NCBI GenBank assembly: GCA_009760855.2
Contig: WPIO01000305.1
Span: 40,617-104,616, forward strand
Source of the DNA: Cristatella mucedo
Taxonomy: Eukaryota > Bryozoa > Phylactolaemata > Cristatellidae
DNA length: 64,000 nucleotides
Reading direction: 5' to 3'
The notes under the pieces: model-generated
The model's database searches: none
What the model was told of the DNA's origin: nothing
Seen by the model: only the letters and a program-made list of their open reading frames with translations
Made by a program: the position numbers and the translations under genes
Shown here: positions 1 to 11,292 of the stretch, piece after piece
How the letters are laid out: every line of letters starts with the position of its first letter
Numbering within the stretch: the stretch's first letter is position 1

Positions 1-495
1 GGGCGCAAGACGACGCAGCAAGCGCGAGCAAACGTGTTAGTTGGGGTCAGTCGGCTTCGGCAGTCCTGTCGTTGTACCGACTCCGAATCCAACAGTACGA
101 GCGTACGCCGTCCAAAACCCGGCTGGCTGAGTAACTGCTGGCTAGTCCGAGTCGATAACTACCACACTCGTAAGCTTCCACCGAAAGACGCCAACACACG
201 GGGGGTCACGAACACGCTACGCGGGGAACGCAGTATAAACAAGTCAACAACGAGCGAGCTATCCAGCTCCGCTCGGGCCTTGGGTAGTAGTTCCCTTGCG
301 TGCGTGGCAGCATCGCCGGAGCACGCCTGCACGAATCCAGGTGCATAACTCGGCGAGACCGGGAGCCTCCAACACCACGACTTACTTGGCCAACTTCCCG
401 TACTCAAGAGCTCCGGTGACCTCACGTCACTGCATACATCCGGCCATGCCGTAGGGTCCGACCCCGGCCTAGCCAATGACCCTAACCCTCACTAT
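1..495. repeat. Solo-LTR-like element, copy 1 (left part)
   Basis: This GC-rich segment is nearly the same as 44471-44940, where the complete 706-bp element runs TG...CA between 4-bp target duplications. The window begins about 200 bp inside the element. A LINE-A copy is inserted at 496, and the last 40 bp of the element resume at 1613 and end in TGGGTACA at 1652. Open frames on both strands are shared with the second copy, but no protein family is recognisable and they are probably chance frames. Orientation is inferred only from the TG/CA ends. Confidence 0.75.
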
Positions 496-1607
496 CTAGG
501 CTTTCACTTCTATGCGGATGACACTCAGTTGTACCTTTGCTTTGATCCCTCCCAGCCTTCGAGCACCTCAAATTCTCTCAACTCACTTGCTGCATGCATT
601 GATGACATCCGATCATGGATGGCAGCAAATTTTCTAAAACTAAACGATGATAAAACTAACTTACTAGTTATGGGCAAACCTAGTGTTATTCAGAAATTGG
701 AAAGGCTGACTTTCAAAATTGGCTCTGCCAGCATATCTCCAGTTGCATCAGCTCGAAATCTAGGTGTCATATTCCAAAGCGACCTCTCGTTAGACGACCA
801 CATCAGCTCCACAGTCAAATCAGCCTATTTTCAGCTTCATAACATTGCTAAAATTAGGGCTTGTTTAGATAAGGATACCACGTCCAAGTTGGTCCATGCA
901 TTCGTGACATCTCGTCTCGACTTCTGCAACTCACTGCTTACTGGCCTACCAGCATGTGCGATCAGGCGATTGCAGCTGGTGCAAAACTCTGCAGCTAGGC
1001 TTGTCTGTCGTGAGCGTCGCAGTTGCCACATTACTCCACTTCTCGCCGACCTGCGCTGGTTACCAGTCAAGCAACGGATTGACTTCAAGGTTTTGTCGCT
1101 CACTTTTAGGTCTCTTCATTCTATGGCTCCAGCCTATCTTTCAGAGATACTACCCCCATCAGGCAAAGCATCGTACCACTCGCTTTTCGGAATCCAACAG
1201 TCTAGAAATACCTCGTACAAACCTTAAATCCTTTGGAGACCGTGCATTTAGCTCGTATGCTCCCACAGCCTGGAACTCCCTCCCGACCTGCATCAGAACA
1301 TCCCCTGACCTGACCACATTTAAAAGAAACTTAAAAACATACCTATTTAGGACAGCATTTAGTGGGTCCTTGTGATTCGTCCTCGATGTGCTTATGCGTG
1401 CTGACACTGTTCATGCTGCCACTAACCACATTTGCATGCTGACCCAGTGCATGTAACCCCTAACCATGTTATTCATTTTGTTTGTTTTTCAAGCATGATT
1501 TTACTTACTATTCTATTGCATATCACTTTGCAGCAAATGTAAAGCGCCTAGAAAGAGATTAAGTTCTCTGAGGGCGCTTTAACAAGTGCAATATTATTAT
1601 TATTATT
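496..1607 (+). mobile_element. LINE-A copy, 5'-truncated, CR1/L2-like
   Basis: The insertion encodes the C-terminal part of a reverse transcriptase. It starts at the catalytic YADD region ([15 protein letters not shown]), continues through [15 protein letters not shown] and QNSAARLVCRE, and ends with LFRTAFSGSL. A frameshift near 1150 splits it into two frames (529-1227 and 956-1375). The 3' end carries the 40-nt hairpin (1541-1580, AAAGCGCC...GGCGCTTT) and then an (ATT)n run. The 5-bp target duplication ACTAT flanks it at 491-495 and 1608-1612 and interrupts the LTR element, which proves insertion and gives its limits. It is a dead copy, truncated at the 5' end as is usual for LINEs. Confidence 0.9.
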
Positions 1608-1652
1608 ACTATAGCCATCCGGTCCCAGCCGACCGAACCCAGCCTGGGTACA
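1608..1652. repeat. Solo-LTR-like element, copy 1 (right end)
   Basis: The terminal 40 bp of the same element as 1-495, including GAACCCAGCCTGGGTACA, matches 44938-44978. It begins with the second copy of the ACTAT target duplication of the nested LINE. Confidence 0.8.
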
Positions 1653-3662
1653 TAACCATAGTGCTACTTTGACCTCCTGATGACATGTAAAAGTCAAGGT
1701 CAAATTTTCGCTTCGGTATATCACTTCGGTTTTATTCAAACAGATTCATTACAATGCATTGTAGAAATATTCTAAACCTCTCAAAAGATGCAGAGCACTT
1801 TTGTTGAGCCTTGGATTCTTCTAAAATGTAAGCAAAAAATGTTTGTGACTCTTAAAAAATCACAATAATCAGGAAAGTGGGGCTTTATTTTTGTATGTAG
1901 TTCCTTGTCTTCTGATCTTTCAACAGCACATCCATCATGCAGGCCAACGGTTTTTATTTCCCTATCTTATCATCAATACGGTAACATTGGGCTAAACATT
2001 TGCAATAGTTCTGCAAGATGTGCAGGAATTGACCCATGGCTTGTCTGATGAAGTAAGTCTACTTTTTGGGCTCCTCTTATTCTCAATGAACCTGAGTAGC
2101 TCGGCTCAGGCAGGAAGAAGTGACTGAATGTGTTTGGTCTAAAGACGGCCTAGTGAATGAATCTAGCACCAACTGCAAAATTATAAAGGCGTTTTTCTGA
2201 CCACCATTTACCACCTTAAACCAGCTTGCTCCGGTGTTGGTGATAAAATTCAAACTTGCTTTGATGGTCAACCAGTAAAAAAAATAAGTTTATTTCAGCA
2301 TTCCAACTAAAATATAGAATACGTTGTTAATTTAAACAGCGTTTGCTTATTCATAATGGCATTTTCATTTTAAACAATTAGATGTAAACGCTGCTCTAGA
2401 TTACCTAGAAATGCTTTGGGAGCTATCGATTAGATATTAACGTCACGTATTATATCAGCACAAATATGCACGAAAAGACTGACAGATCAAGGCCGAGTAC
2501 TCTGCAATTCAACCTATTTGGCTCGGAAATTAAGCCTACCTTATCTTTCAACTAAATGTTCAACTTACCTAGGTACTGCATGTGAGTAAATTACTGCAGG
2601 TTTCAGTCCAGGTCAATATAGTACCATCGATCCGAAGATTTCAAATGGATGGTAGATATATTGAGATTTGAATGGCTGATATATTCAGCTCAACCCTGGC
2701 TATTTTTTATTTTCCACTGCTAAAATCTCTCAACTTCGTGTATTGGACTAATCTTCCGAATGAGGCAGTCGTGTGCAGATTTCCAGAAATCGTTTTGCTC
2801 CCATATCCATTCATTATTTTTTCCTATAAATGAAGCTTATACTGTTCTAGTAATGTCACGGACGATTAATGACCTGTGCTCCTACTTCGATCTCTGCTGT
2901 GCTGATTATGCACGTCTTTTCTAATCTCAATTGATTGTCAATGCAGTAAAACAAACAGCTGGACTTCTATGGTTTTGAATGGGGACATCAAACAACAGAA
3001 ATAACTTTTATTTTTGAAACATAATCCTCCTAATGTATTTGATCAAACATCTTGCCAAAGCTGTTCGTCAACAGCAGCTGAGCTTACTGTCTTACTGAGT
3101 TAGTCTTCTGGATGCACCATAAACTTGTGCTCTAAACGCTAGTACTATTAGTATCTTAATTGCTTCAAATCCGCTTTAAGGGCCCGGATGGCTGTGCATT
3201 AAAGTTGATGTGAATGTTTTTTTTGAGTTCTAGAAAGAACTCTTCTTAGCTTTTTGCAAGTGTAAGCTTGAAATTATAACGTCCACTTGGCCTTTGTGGA
3301 GTTAGAGATGGAGTAATATAGCATTACATTTCCCATAGTCTTATGTCGTGCATAGTATTGTATGCCACAATACTGAGTTGCCACTACATCACAGACGACG
3401 TATTTAGTTTTCAGCATTAGTATATTATCTGAAATTTTTATTTTCAATATTTGTTTGAATACGTTTAACGCACTTTTGTGCACTGGTGATCGGTTACTGT
3501 ATCCGACTGCATTGTCGTCGCTACTCCATCCTGTAATGCTTCATTGCTGAGACCAGTTGGCTGTGATTATGCTGTAACCATACGATACTTCACACATGCC
3601 TTTGCCTATAAAGTACTTACTTCGCTGATGTAGAACCGACTCGCATGTAATTTCTTTTCCAG
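1653..3662. other. No gene or repeat recognised
   Basis: AT-rich sequence with only short chance frames. I see no splice-bounded coding segment and no LINE signature before the acceptor at 3661-3662. Confidence 0.5.
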
Positions 3663-3825
3663 CCGTCGAGGCTACTCGTTAGAAGAGTGCGACTTTTCTG
3701 AGGCCCGGTTCAGGAGTGTTTCCTCGAACATACCGAAAATGATTACCAAAGAGCAAGCACGTGCTATTGCTATGGGTCTATATAGCTCGGAAACGATAAC
3801 TTGGGATGAAAAAGAAGCTATTACC
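3663..3825 (+). CDS. Putative exon of a CARD/death-fold-like protein (exon 1)
   Basis: A pyrimidine-rich tract ending in ttccag precedes an open segment that closes at acc|gtaaga. The frame is open from the acceptor. An ATG at 3739 with context cgaaaATGA starts MITKEQARAIAMGLYSSE and ends ...WDEKEAIT at phase 0. Joined in phase to the exon at 8070, the product leads directly into a segment resembling helices 4-6 of a caspase-9/RIPK2-type CARD. CARDs are homotypic interaction modules in apoptosis and innate immunity. The open frame upstream of the ATG (RRGYSLEECDFSEA) suggests an internal exon rather than a 5' UTR, but either is possible. Exon borders are clear by eye; the domain call is tentative. 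Confidence 0.45.
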
Positions 3826-4256
3826 GTAAGAAGTTTTTTTTACAAGTCACACACAGATTTTTTCTTAACACAATTTTGACTCAAAGCCAGCTTCCTTTCT
3901 CATGGTAAGGTATTTTAGCAATCACGATAACTTTATATTACCTCAATCAACATATTCATTGTCTGTTAATCGCAATTTTTACTCCTCTAAGAAAGAAGTA
4001 GTTCGTCTCGGCGGGATTTAAATTTCAGAGTTTCCGGATGCGAAACATTGTATCCGATGGTCAAAGATATTTTTATTGTAGAATGTGAAGTTTTTATATG
4101 CGTTAAAGAAGCAATCAAACTTTTAGGTACAGATGCATTCTCTTCTTTTATCTGTTTATTAGTCAAAAAGCGTGTCCATATTGAGGTTCTGTCACTTACT
4201 TTTACCTTGGTTTGTTATCTCGCAATTTGTCCTTTTCCTGCTCGACCTTCCACCAG
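3826..4256. other. Intron-like sequence
   Basis: AT-rich sequence between the donor at 3826 and a LINE-A 3' tail. No coding or repeat signal is seen apart from a short frame at 4048 that I regard as chance. Confidence 0.4.
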
Positions 4257-5000
4257 ATAATAATAATAATAATAATGCACTTGATAAAGCACCCTCGGAT
4301 AACTCAATCTCTTTCTAGGTGCTTTACATTTGCTGCAAAGGAAGACGCGATTGAATGGTAAGCAATATCATGCTTGATAAACCATATGAATAACATGGTT
4401 AGGGGTGACATGCCCAGGGTCAGCATGCAAGTGTGGTTAGTGTGGGCATGCACAGTGTCAGCACGCATAAGCACATGAAGGGCGACTCACAAGGACCCAC
4501 TAAATGCTGTCCTAAATAGGTGTTTTTAAGTTCTTTTTAAATGTGGTCAAGTCGGGGGATTTTCTAAAGCAAGCCGGGTATGAGTTTCAGGCATTTGTAG
4601 CATACGAACTAAATGCATGGTCTCCAAAGGATTTGAGGTTCGAACGAGGTATTGATCGACTTCTGGATTCCGAAACGCTTGTGGTACGATGCTTGGCCTG
4701 GTGGGGAAGTAGATCTGAAAGATAGGCTGGAGCCAAGGAATGAAGTGACCTAAAAGTGAGCGACAAAACTTCGAAGTCAATCCGTTGCTTGACTGGGAGC
4801 CAGTGCAGGTCGGCTAGAAGTCATGTGATGTGGCAACTGCAATGCTCACGACAGACAAGCCTAGCTGCAGAGTTTTGCACCAGCTGTAATCGCCTGATTG
4901 CACATGCCGGTAGGCCAGCAAGCAGTGAGTTTCAGAAGTCAGGACGGATTTCGAAAATGTATGGACCAACGTAGACATGGTATCCTTATCTAAACAATCT
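4257..5000 (-). mobile_element. LINE-A copy, antisense, 5'-truncated
   Basis: On the + strand it opens with (ATA)n, then the reverse-complemented hairpin (AAAGCACC...CTAGGTGCTTT) and the C-terminal reverse-transcriptase region, with LTSKFCRSLLGHFIPWLQP and the tRNA-length-spaced SNPLETMHLVRML recognisable in shifted frames. Homology ends near 5000 around the equivalent of the KIRACL segment. Multiple frameshifts mark it as a fossil. Confidence 0.8.
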
Positions 5001-6069
5001 AATCTAGCACCAGTTGCTCTGCCCTGTTTGACTACTCCCGGCTAGGTAATTTTGCACGGAACTAACCTTATCTAGATTAAAACATAACAGAAAGCTGACC
5101 CATTGTTTGTTTAATGCTGGCCTAGACCTATGCACTTCGTTACTTTCTCGTCACCTCAGGAAATGCCCAGAATGCTTAGAGTTTACTCAAACTTAGGCAC
5201 AGCACTTGGCTGTCGTCAAACTCACAACTGGCAGCAAAGTGTTATACTTCACCCTGCCTACCTTCCGTATCACTCAGTAAATAATTTTATTGACTTTGCG
5301 GCTACATGTTAAATCTTTATGAGCCTTTATTCTTATAAAGTAGTCTACCTATCAAAAGTACTTCCTAATCACGTGTCCTAGCATCCAACCGTCTCAGTCA
5401 TCAGAGGCTAGCACCATAACTCCTGGGCCATCATCGGAGAGACTCCTTTAGAAGCTTATAGCAGCTCCAAGTATTATGCACTATGACTCACCGGTCAGTT
5501 GACCGTTAGTCCAAGAGTGTGACTTAAGTAAGTTCCATCCTTTATTTATTGGCCAGATCGTAAACTCCTGCCTAATCTTAAACGTACAAACTCGTAAATC
5601 TCTTTGCTCATAAGCATCGGCTTAAAGCAGCAGGTTCATAAGGGGCACCCATTTTAAACTCAGCAGTCAAGTACATATTTCATGATTTAGGTTCAACTGT
5701 GAAGCTCAGAGTTCATAATAAACCTTTCGAATATCTTAAATTGATAGACTTAAGAAATTTGCAACTTATTCATTCCTGATAACGTTAGCTCTATTTGAGT
5801 GAGTCATCTTTGTGGTGCTGAAGCAAACTATGACTAAAAATTGAGTTGCTTCGCTGTCACCCTATCACATTTAACTGGGAACTGATTCAGATGTTGTAGG
5901 TAAATAGAAAATGTTTCCTTGTTATTACTGTCGTGGTCCGGCCTACACATCGAAAAATCCCCACAACCATTCTTATAGTGTAATGTAATATATCTCCTTC
6001 TGTGAGTCCACAAAGCCACGAACAGTATTTGGGTGCTTTGCAGTACACTTCGCTATATCCCACTCAAAG
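5001..6069. other. No gene recognised
   Basis: AT-rich spacer with only chance frames; no repeat family from this window is recognisable. Confidence 0.4.
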
Positions 6070-6540
6070 CCTAAAAAGCTTTCATCGTCGTTTAGTATGA
6101 GGAAATTGGCTGACATCTAGGATCGAATGTCTGCGAGGCAAGCGGTGTGTCAGTAGTTTAGGGAGATATCAATGGTTTTGAGGATAGAGACCACTGAGTG
6201 GTAAATTGTTAGCTGATCCCACTGCCCCGAATAATATTTTTTTGAAGGTTGAGTACAAATAGAGAGCAGCAAAGGAGCGAGAACGGGCCTTTGTGTGGCT
6301 CTGCAGATGGCTTGACTAGTAGATAAGAATCGACAACCGTATGCCATTGGACATTACTAATAGATATGAGCTACGTCTGTGCCTCGACTGCTAGACCTAT
6401 GCTCTCAGTCGTAAAACCCGGATGTTGTGATTAATAGTGTCGAACGCAGCTGAGAAATCTAGCGTGGTCAGGTAAACGACATTTCGGTTACACAAACGAG
6501 AGCAGTTTCAATGGTGCTTTGTAGCTTGAGGTCTGAATGA
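6070..6540 (-). mobile_element. LINE-B fragment, antisense, old
   Basis: Reverse complement matches the central reverse-transcriptase region of LINE-B: the stretch for [10 protein letters not shown] and DIRSW (about 6085-6140), the GPLLF region near 6270 and the FDTIDHEVL region near 6430. Divergence is high, with many stops, so this is an old copy without recognisable ends. Confidence 0.65.
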
Positions 6541-8069
6541 AAGTTCCACACTTTCTAGCTGTTCTGGCAAATTATTTTGAGTTCATGCCTCTGCGGCCTG
6601 ATGGCACAAAAGATTTTCCAAACCAACTAACGTGTTTCCTTTCTAAGATTTGCAAATGACCTGAAAGACATTTAGTAATCTTAAAGCCATATAGGCATCC
6701 TATTATTGTTATTACTAGTCCAATTCCACAAACCCACTGTCCATCTCTACATCTTGGCTGCATTTGCAATAACAGGGAAACCTAATATGGTAGCAGTGCT
6801 TTACGACGACCATTCATCACAGTAACGTGTTAGCTAGATAGACATCAAATCACCGGTTCTCCTTGCTAATGATAAGGCGGGAGATTTCTTTTTAAAAGAC
6901 ATCGCTATTGCCTCGGAGACTTTGTGGATGACTGCTCGGGATTTGGGAGTTCCGGGTTAGCGATTATGTGTCTCTAACCGACCTCAAATCTATAGGAAAC
7001 AGTAACCTAACTTAACATGTTCTTAAGCCTGGAATTCATAAGTTACCAGTGTCCTAAATTCTCCTGAGTAATTAAAGCTGAAAAAGATGAGGCGAATTCG
7101 CTGCTTGGATCTACATCTGCTCGTAGTGTGTGATATTTCTTTGATTCGCTTTTGCGTTCCTTAAGTAGAAATTTTATTTTTGGAGCTAGTCACTTGTTTC
7201 CTTTTCAGCTTATTTAAAGTGCCTCGTAAATATATCAGCCTCTATGTCCAGGAACAAAGGGTCGAGTTCCGTGGATCAAATGGTTCAATTTTTTAGGCAT
7301 AGCTTATTCTGAACGCGAATGTGAGTTTTTACATAGAAGCTGCAGCCATTAATTTATAAAAATCCACGTGCTGTGAATGTTAAATTGAGGTACGATTGAA
7401 AAGCTCTTTTGGAAGGATACCTTACATAGTGATCTTGACCCCTGCTCATGTAAAAGGATTCTTTCTAGTCAAATCTTGTTAAAAGTTCCTTCACATTTCT
7501 TTCATCTGCCATTTGACAGGGGATCTAGCTTAGTTTAAATTTTTTAAACATGGCTTTAGTAATACAAAGTTTATTTGGGGGCTTTCAAGCCCATGACATC
7601 TATACACTGCTAGATCTAGACAGTTGATATCAATTATGGTGTACCCGGTAATTAAAAAGAACGGAAGGATTCAATGTCATTGAAATTAGTGACTGGGCGC
7701 TGATGCGAGAGCCACAATTTTGGTGCTACAGACCTCACGGCTCAATCGCTAAAATATTTATATTTACTGTGAGAAATGTAGAGTTGTGCACGATTACCTT
7801 GGGGGAGCTAGGAGTCGGATAGGTTTGAAGATTCTACGATTGAATCGATCAGACGTCCAACTAAAAATGTTGAAACTGATTTGGTGCTTGGTATGGTCCT
7901 AGCGAAGCTAAGACTGGATATATTCAGTTATGCATACGGAAATGAAACTCTATCCATACCCATGCTTCATTTTCAGTTATTGCGTAGTGCCTATTACATA
8001 GATTTGGTTCTATTGTAGTGCCTATTACATTTATCTGTATTATACCCAATTAATTGTCGTGTATTCTAG
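6541..8069. other. No gene recognised
   Basis: AT-rich sequence, interpreted as intron if the two CARD-like exons belong together. A 16-bp direct repeat (gtagtgcctattacat) occurs twice at about 7985-8030. Confidence 0.4.
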
Positions 8070-8258
8070 ATATTGTCAACCACAGCTTTGATGGTAGAGA
8101 AGCTACTGGACACGATCCGCGCAAGAGGACTTACAGGCATACAAATGCTGTACAAAATCTCGAAACGCGACGATGTTGAGGCTTTAGATTTAGCCTCAGA
8201 GCTATGCAGCAGGAAAAATTGCCAAAACTATATTCATTCTCGGGCAAGAACTTAAAAA
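8070..8258 (+). CDS. Putative exon of a CARD/death-fold-like protein (exon 2)
   Basis: The exon follows gtattctag and is open in phase 0 with the exon ending at 3825. It reads ILSTTALMVEKLLDTIRARG, then GIQMLYKISKRDDVEALDLA and SELCSRK, before a stop at 8256-8258. The pattern of a hydrophobic LLDxIxxRG helix, an xxLYKxxxRDDVxALDLASEL pair and a charged end resembles helices 4-6 of CARDs of the caspase-9 class, where the RG turn is typical. The + 1 frame from 8206 stays open and looks equally protein-like, so a frameshift near 8205-8225 probably breaks the gene, or the assembly has an indel there. Function beyond a death-fold adaptor role is unknown. Confidence 0.45.
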
Positions 8259-8340
8259 AATTGATCAACTCAGAGAGGATGTACAGCAAGCCCTCAGAGC
8301 TAGTAGGCATCAGACAAATGACAATGAAATGTGGATTTAG
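8206..8340 (+). pseudogene. Shifted-frame continuation of the CARD-like exon
   Basis: Read in the next frame from 8206, the sequence encodes about 44 residues that are rich in charged heptad-like spacing (KTIFILGQELKKIDQLREDV, then QQALRASRHQTNDNEMWI) and ends with TAG at 8338-8340. This composition suits a coiled coil and is better than chance frames nearby. I infer one ancestral exon covering 8070-8340, broken by an indel. Confidence 0.35.
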
Positions 8341-9139
8341 TCACAATCCACTAAAGTGTCACCCAGTAGTTGGCTTGATTTTTTGAAATACCTTTCACAT
8401 GGTAAATATACAGTCATGCTTAATTATTGTGAGCTTTTATAGACTCTGTCAATCGTACACACTGAATGTGTTTTCATGCCATTGCACGACGTCACATGTG
8501 GGCGAAACTTGCACAACTGCATTTAGGCATGCAGATGTTGCGGGAACACCCATTTCCTTCTTAGTTTTCAGTTTAGTTCTGTCTCTTTCTAATTACTGTA
8601 TGGAATTTCGAAGAATTACTTAGACAACGTAGAATTGATTCTACTTGGCTGCATTATTGGTTAATCAGATTGTAAGACCGATAGACTTCTTGGCAGTAAA
8701 GTTTCTTAACTTTCAGAAACGGTTTTCTTTTGATCCATGAGCAAAGATTCCAATCCGTCCGGAACAAGGTTTAACACAGAGTTGAGAATGAAAATTTAAC
8801 CTGGAACTTTAAATAAATTCCTAACTGTCGCAGACATCAGCGAGTAAAATAAATAACAGAAAAGTCAAGCTCGGTGTCACATTTCAGACAATATATAATA
8901 TACGAAAGCGGAATTTTCACCAATCTTAAAGCAGCAAATGACACAAGAAACTGAGGAACTTAGCACGTTCGTATCTCAAAAAAAAACAAAACAATTTTCT
9001 TCCACACCTTTAGAAATTTCTACATTTTTATTACGACACTTTCGAAAATAATAGTGTTTAAAATCATTAATGCGACGCAATTCAATTTGAGTGTCGGTAT
9101 GTCTTATTATAGAATACATCAGATGTTAAAACTATGTTA
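8341..9139. other. No gene recognised
   Basis: AT-rich downstream sequence. A 74-residue frame at 8399-8623 has no features I can support. Confidence 0.4.
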
Positions 9140-9760
9140 ATAATAATGCAGTATAGCACCCCAAATAATTGAAAATCTTTGTAGGCACTTTAGGAATGAA
9201 TGTTTTAAAGAAAAAACGACCAAGGGATCAGTTCAGTTGACAGTTGACATCAGTTGACATTCGCAACACCATCAGTCACGACATCGTCAGATGCGATATG
9301 CACAAGGTTAACATGCAGACATGTTCAGTAGCAGCAGTTACAGTGTCACCAAACACAAGCTCACAAAGGACGAATCATAAGGACCCACTAAGTACTTACG
9401 TTTTAAATAGGTGTTTTAAGAATATTTTTAGTTTTCGTCATGCAGGAGATGTCGTGATCACAATCAGAAGTAAGTTCCAGGCTTTAATAGCATAGGAGCT
9501 AAAGACACACCGAGGTTTTGAGGATCGTATGAAGTATTGATGAACGATTTGAGTCGGACCAAGAAAAGCTACAACGATTGGTCCAGTGGCGGAGTAGTTC
9601 TGATAGATGCTCTAAAGCCAGAGAACATGAGTACCTAAAAGTAAGTGACAATACCTTAAAGGCGATTTGCTGCTTGATTGGAAGCCAGTGCAGGTCGGCG
9701 ACAAGTGGCGTTATGCAGCAACGCCAACACTAGATCGTTTGTATAGCTCCTAAATAACCT
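9140..9760 (-). mobile_element. LINE-A fragment, antisense, old
   Basis: It opens with taataataatgcag and a decayed hairpin (AGCACC...GTAGGCACTTT), followed by the reverse-complemented 3' UTR and C-terminal region (gggaccca-like segment at 9390, the ttccaggctttgg segment near 9475, and the gattggaagccagtgcagg segment near 9676). It is strongly diverged. Confidence 0.65.
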
Positions 9761-10279
9761 AACATGTGTCGTGGCACTTTACTACTTATTAAAAAATAAT
9801 CAATTTCCACAATTTACCGACATGCAGTGTATAAGGATTTTTCAAAGCAGGTGAGTATCACGCACACACCAGCAGGTTTAAACAAAGCGTGAAGCGATTC
9901 GTAGCCAATGATTAGAGGGACCTCTGAACTTCAAGAAAATATTCTAGATCCAGAGTATTAAGCGGAAGTCGTACCTACCTGTCTTGTTTGCCTGATCAGC
10001 ACTGTTTCCTCGTTTCATTTTTTTAAGCCAGGACTGCCAAGTGTACCACTGTGAGCACAGCCACTCTGTGCACCCAACCAGTTTTAGTCCCAACAGATGC
10101 ATATTTGCATCAACTTCGCTGCTGGTGACAGCCTACGACAAATGCCTTGCTGTGGGCTTTTGGCAGATTATGGCAAGAAAGCACTGAATTAGTTCGACTT
10201 CATATGAAAAAGAAATATTAAAGAAATGCCACAAGAAAGCATAATGCAGTTTAAAGGCATGAGAAATTTGAAATTCGTG
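9761..10279. other. No gene recognised
   Basis: No coding or repeat signal that I can support. Confidence 0.4.
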
Positions 10280-10504
10280 TCAATAATAATCCAACTCCCG
10301 TAAGAACAGGCCATCGACATTTCCACGAACCAAAATCTCGTACGACTCAGGTTGATGGTACAACTTTTGATGCAAAGCTTCATTGCCTGCCCTGCGAGTA
10401 ATTCGCCAAGCCTCGAAGGATGTCCTAAACACATCATTTGACTGGCAGCGTTCGGCACTCTCCAGCCATCTCTGCCTTTCCTGGCACACACACTCCTGGC
10501 ACAC
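10280..10504 (-). CDS. Unrecognised coding-like segment
   Basis: A 74-residue frame begins MCQECVCQERQRWLESAERC and ends LVRGNVDGLFLRELDYY followed by a stop. Its mixed hydrophilic composition, with tryptophans, tyrosines and few low-complexity runs, looks more like real protein than the surrounding AT-rich frames. I do not recognise the family. No ag/gt borders convince me, and a neighbouring frame at 10189-10491 overlaps it. It could be an exon or a fragment of a decayed transposon. Confidence 0.3.
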   Translation of the reverse strand: MCQECVCQERQRWLESAERCQSNDVFRTSFEAWRITRRAGNEALHQKLYHQPESYEILVRGNVDGLFLRELDYY

Positions 10505-10855
10505 TTCGGTCTAGTAATACCTAAACATAAAAATATTCTTTGAATCTACAATCCAGTGTGGGAAGTGTGACGACCGTGGGTGCCAATGGCGATCAGGCTT
10601 GGGATATTAGTAAATAACATCAGTTGAGCTACTTTATATTAATATGTCTCTAATACAGAATGCTTACAGAGATTTGTATGTTGGGATGTATGTCATTCTT
10701 CTCGCGTTGAGTGGTGGTGCACCGATCGACTGTAGGATCACTGTGCTCCGAGAGGAAACGGATGCACTGCTGCGCCTCCACTTACCTCATAGAAGACTCA
10801 CGGCCTGTCTAAAGCTTTCACAAGCATTCTTGACACCGAGGAATGGACTACGTGG
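10505..10855. other. Unassigned sequence before a LINE-B end
   Basis: It includes a moderately GC-rich stretch at 10690-10850 open on the + strand, for which I have no family. Confidence 0.35.
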
Positions 10856-11292
10856 CTACTGTACCAGTTTCAGCCTGTTTGCGCCCTCAGGTCCTGTGTG
10901 AACAATAAATTAGCTGTTCCATTCCTCCGCTTAGAGACCGTTGGCTACAAGCTCTAGCTCTGCAGGTCTTAGACTGTGGAACTTGATTCCACAATTCTCA
11001 GGCAACGACAACTACTCTCCTACTGCCGACTATGGCTCATCCTTTTCAGCGGTCCTGAGCTGCTACTTCCATGCTAATCACTACCTTAACTGCTCTCCTG
11101 ACTCTGCTATGCTTCTAACTTTGTCTTTGTTGCGTGAGACGAAATCTGTTGGCCACCGAATGCGTACCGAAAGCTGCTTAGGCTGTGAGTGAGCTATACA
11201 AAAGACTCTCCGGCGTATCACCCACATGGTGTTTATGATTTTGTAGAGTTACAGAAGGAGATACATTACATTACATTAAATTACATTAACTT
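10856..11292 (+). mobile_element. LINE-B copy, 5'-truncated 3' end
   Basis: It matches the last 440 bp of the long LINE-B at 12271-15782: QFQPVRALRSC, LRLWNLIPQF, then the noncoding end with acccacatgg and a terminal acattacattacattaaa run. Open frames in it are remnants of the reverse-transcriptase C-terminus and 3' UTR. Confidence 0.85.

Noticed and set aside
34-476. Overlapping frames of about 100 residues in both copies of the LTR-like element
   Set aside because: They are conserved only because the DNA repeat is conserved; no motif and no typical codon pattern, and opposite-strand frames are equally open.
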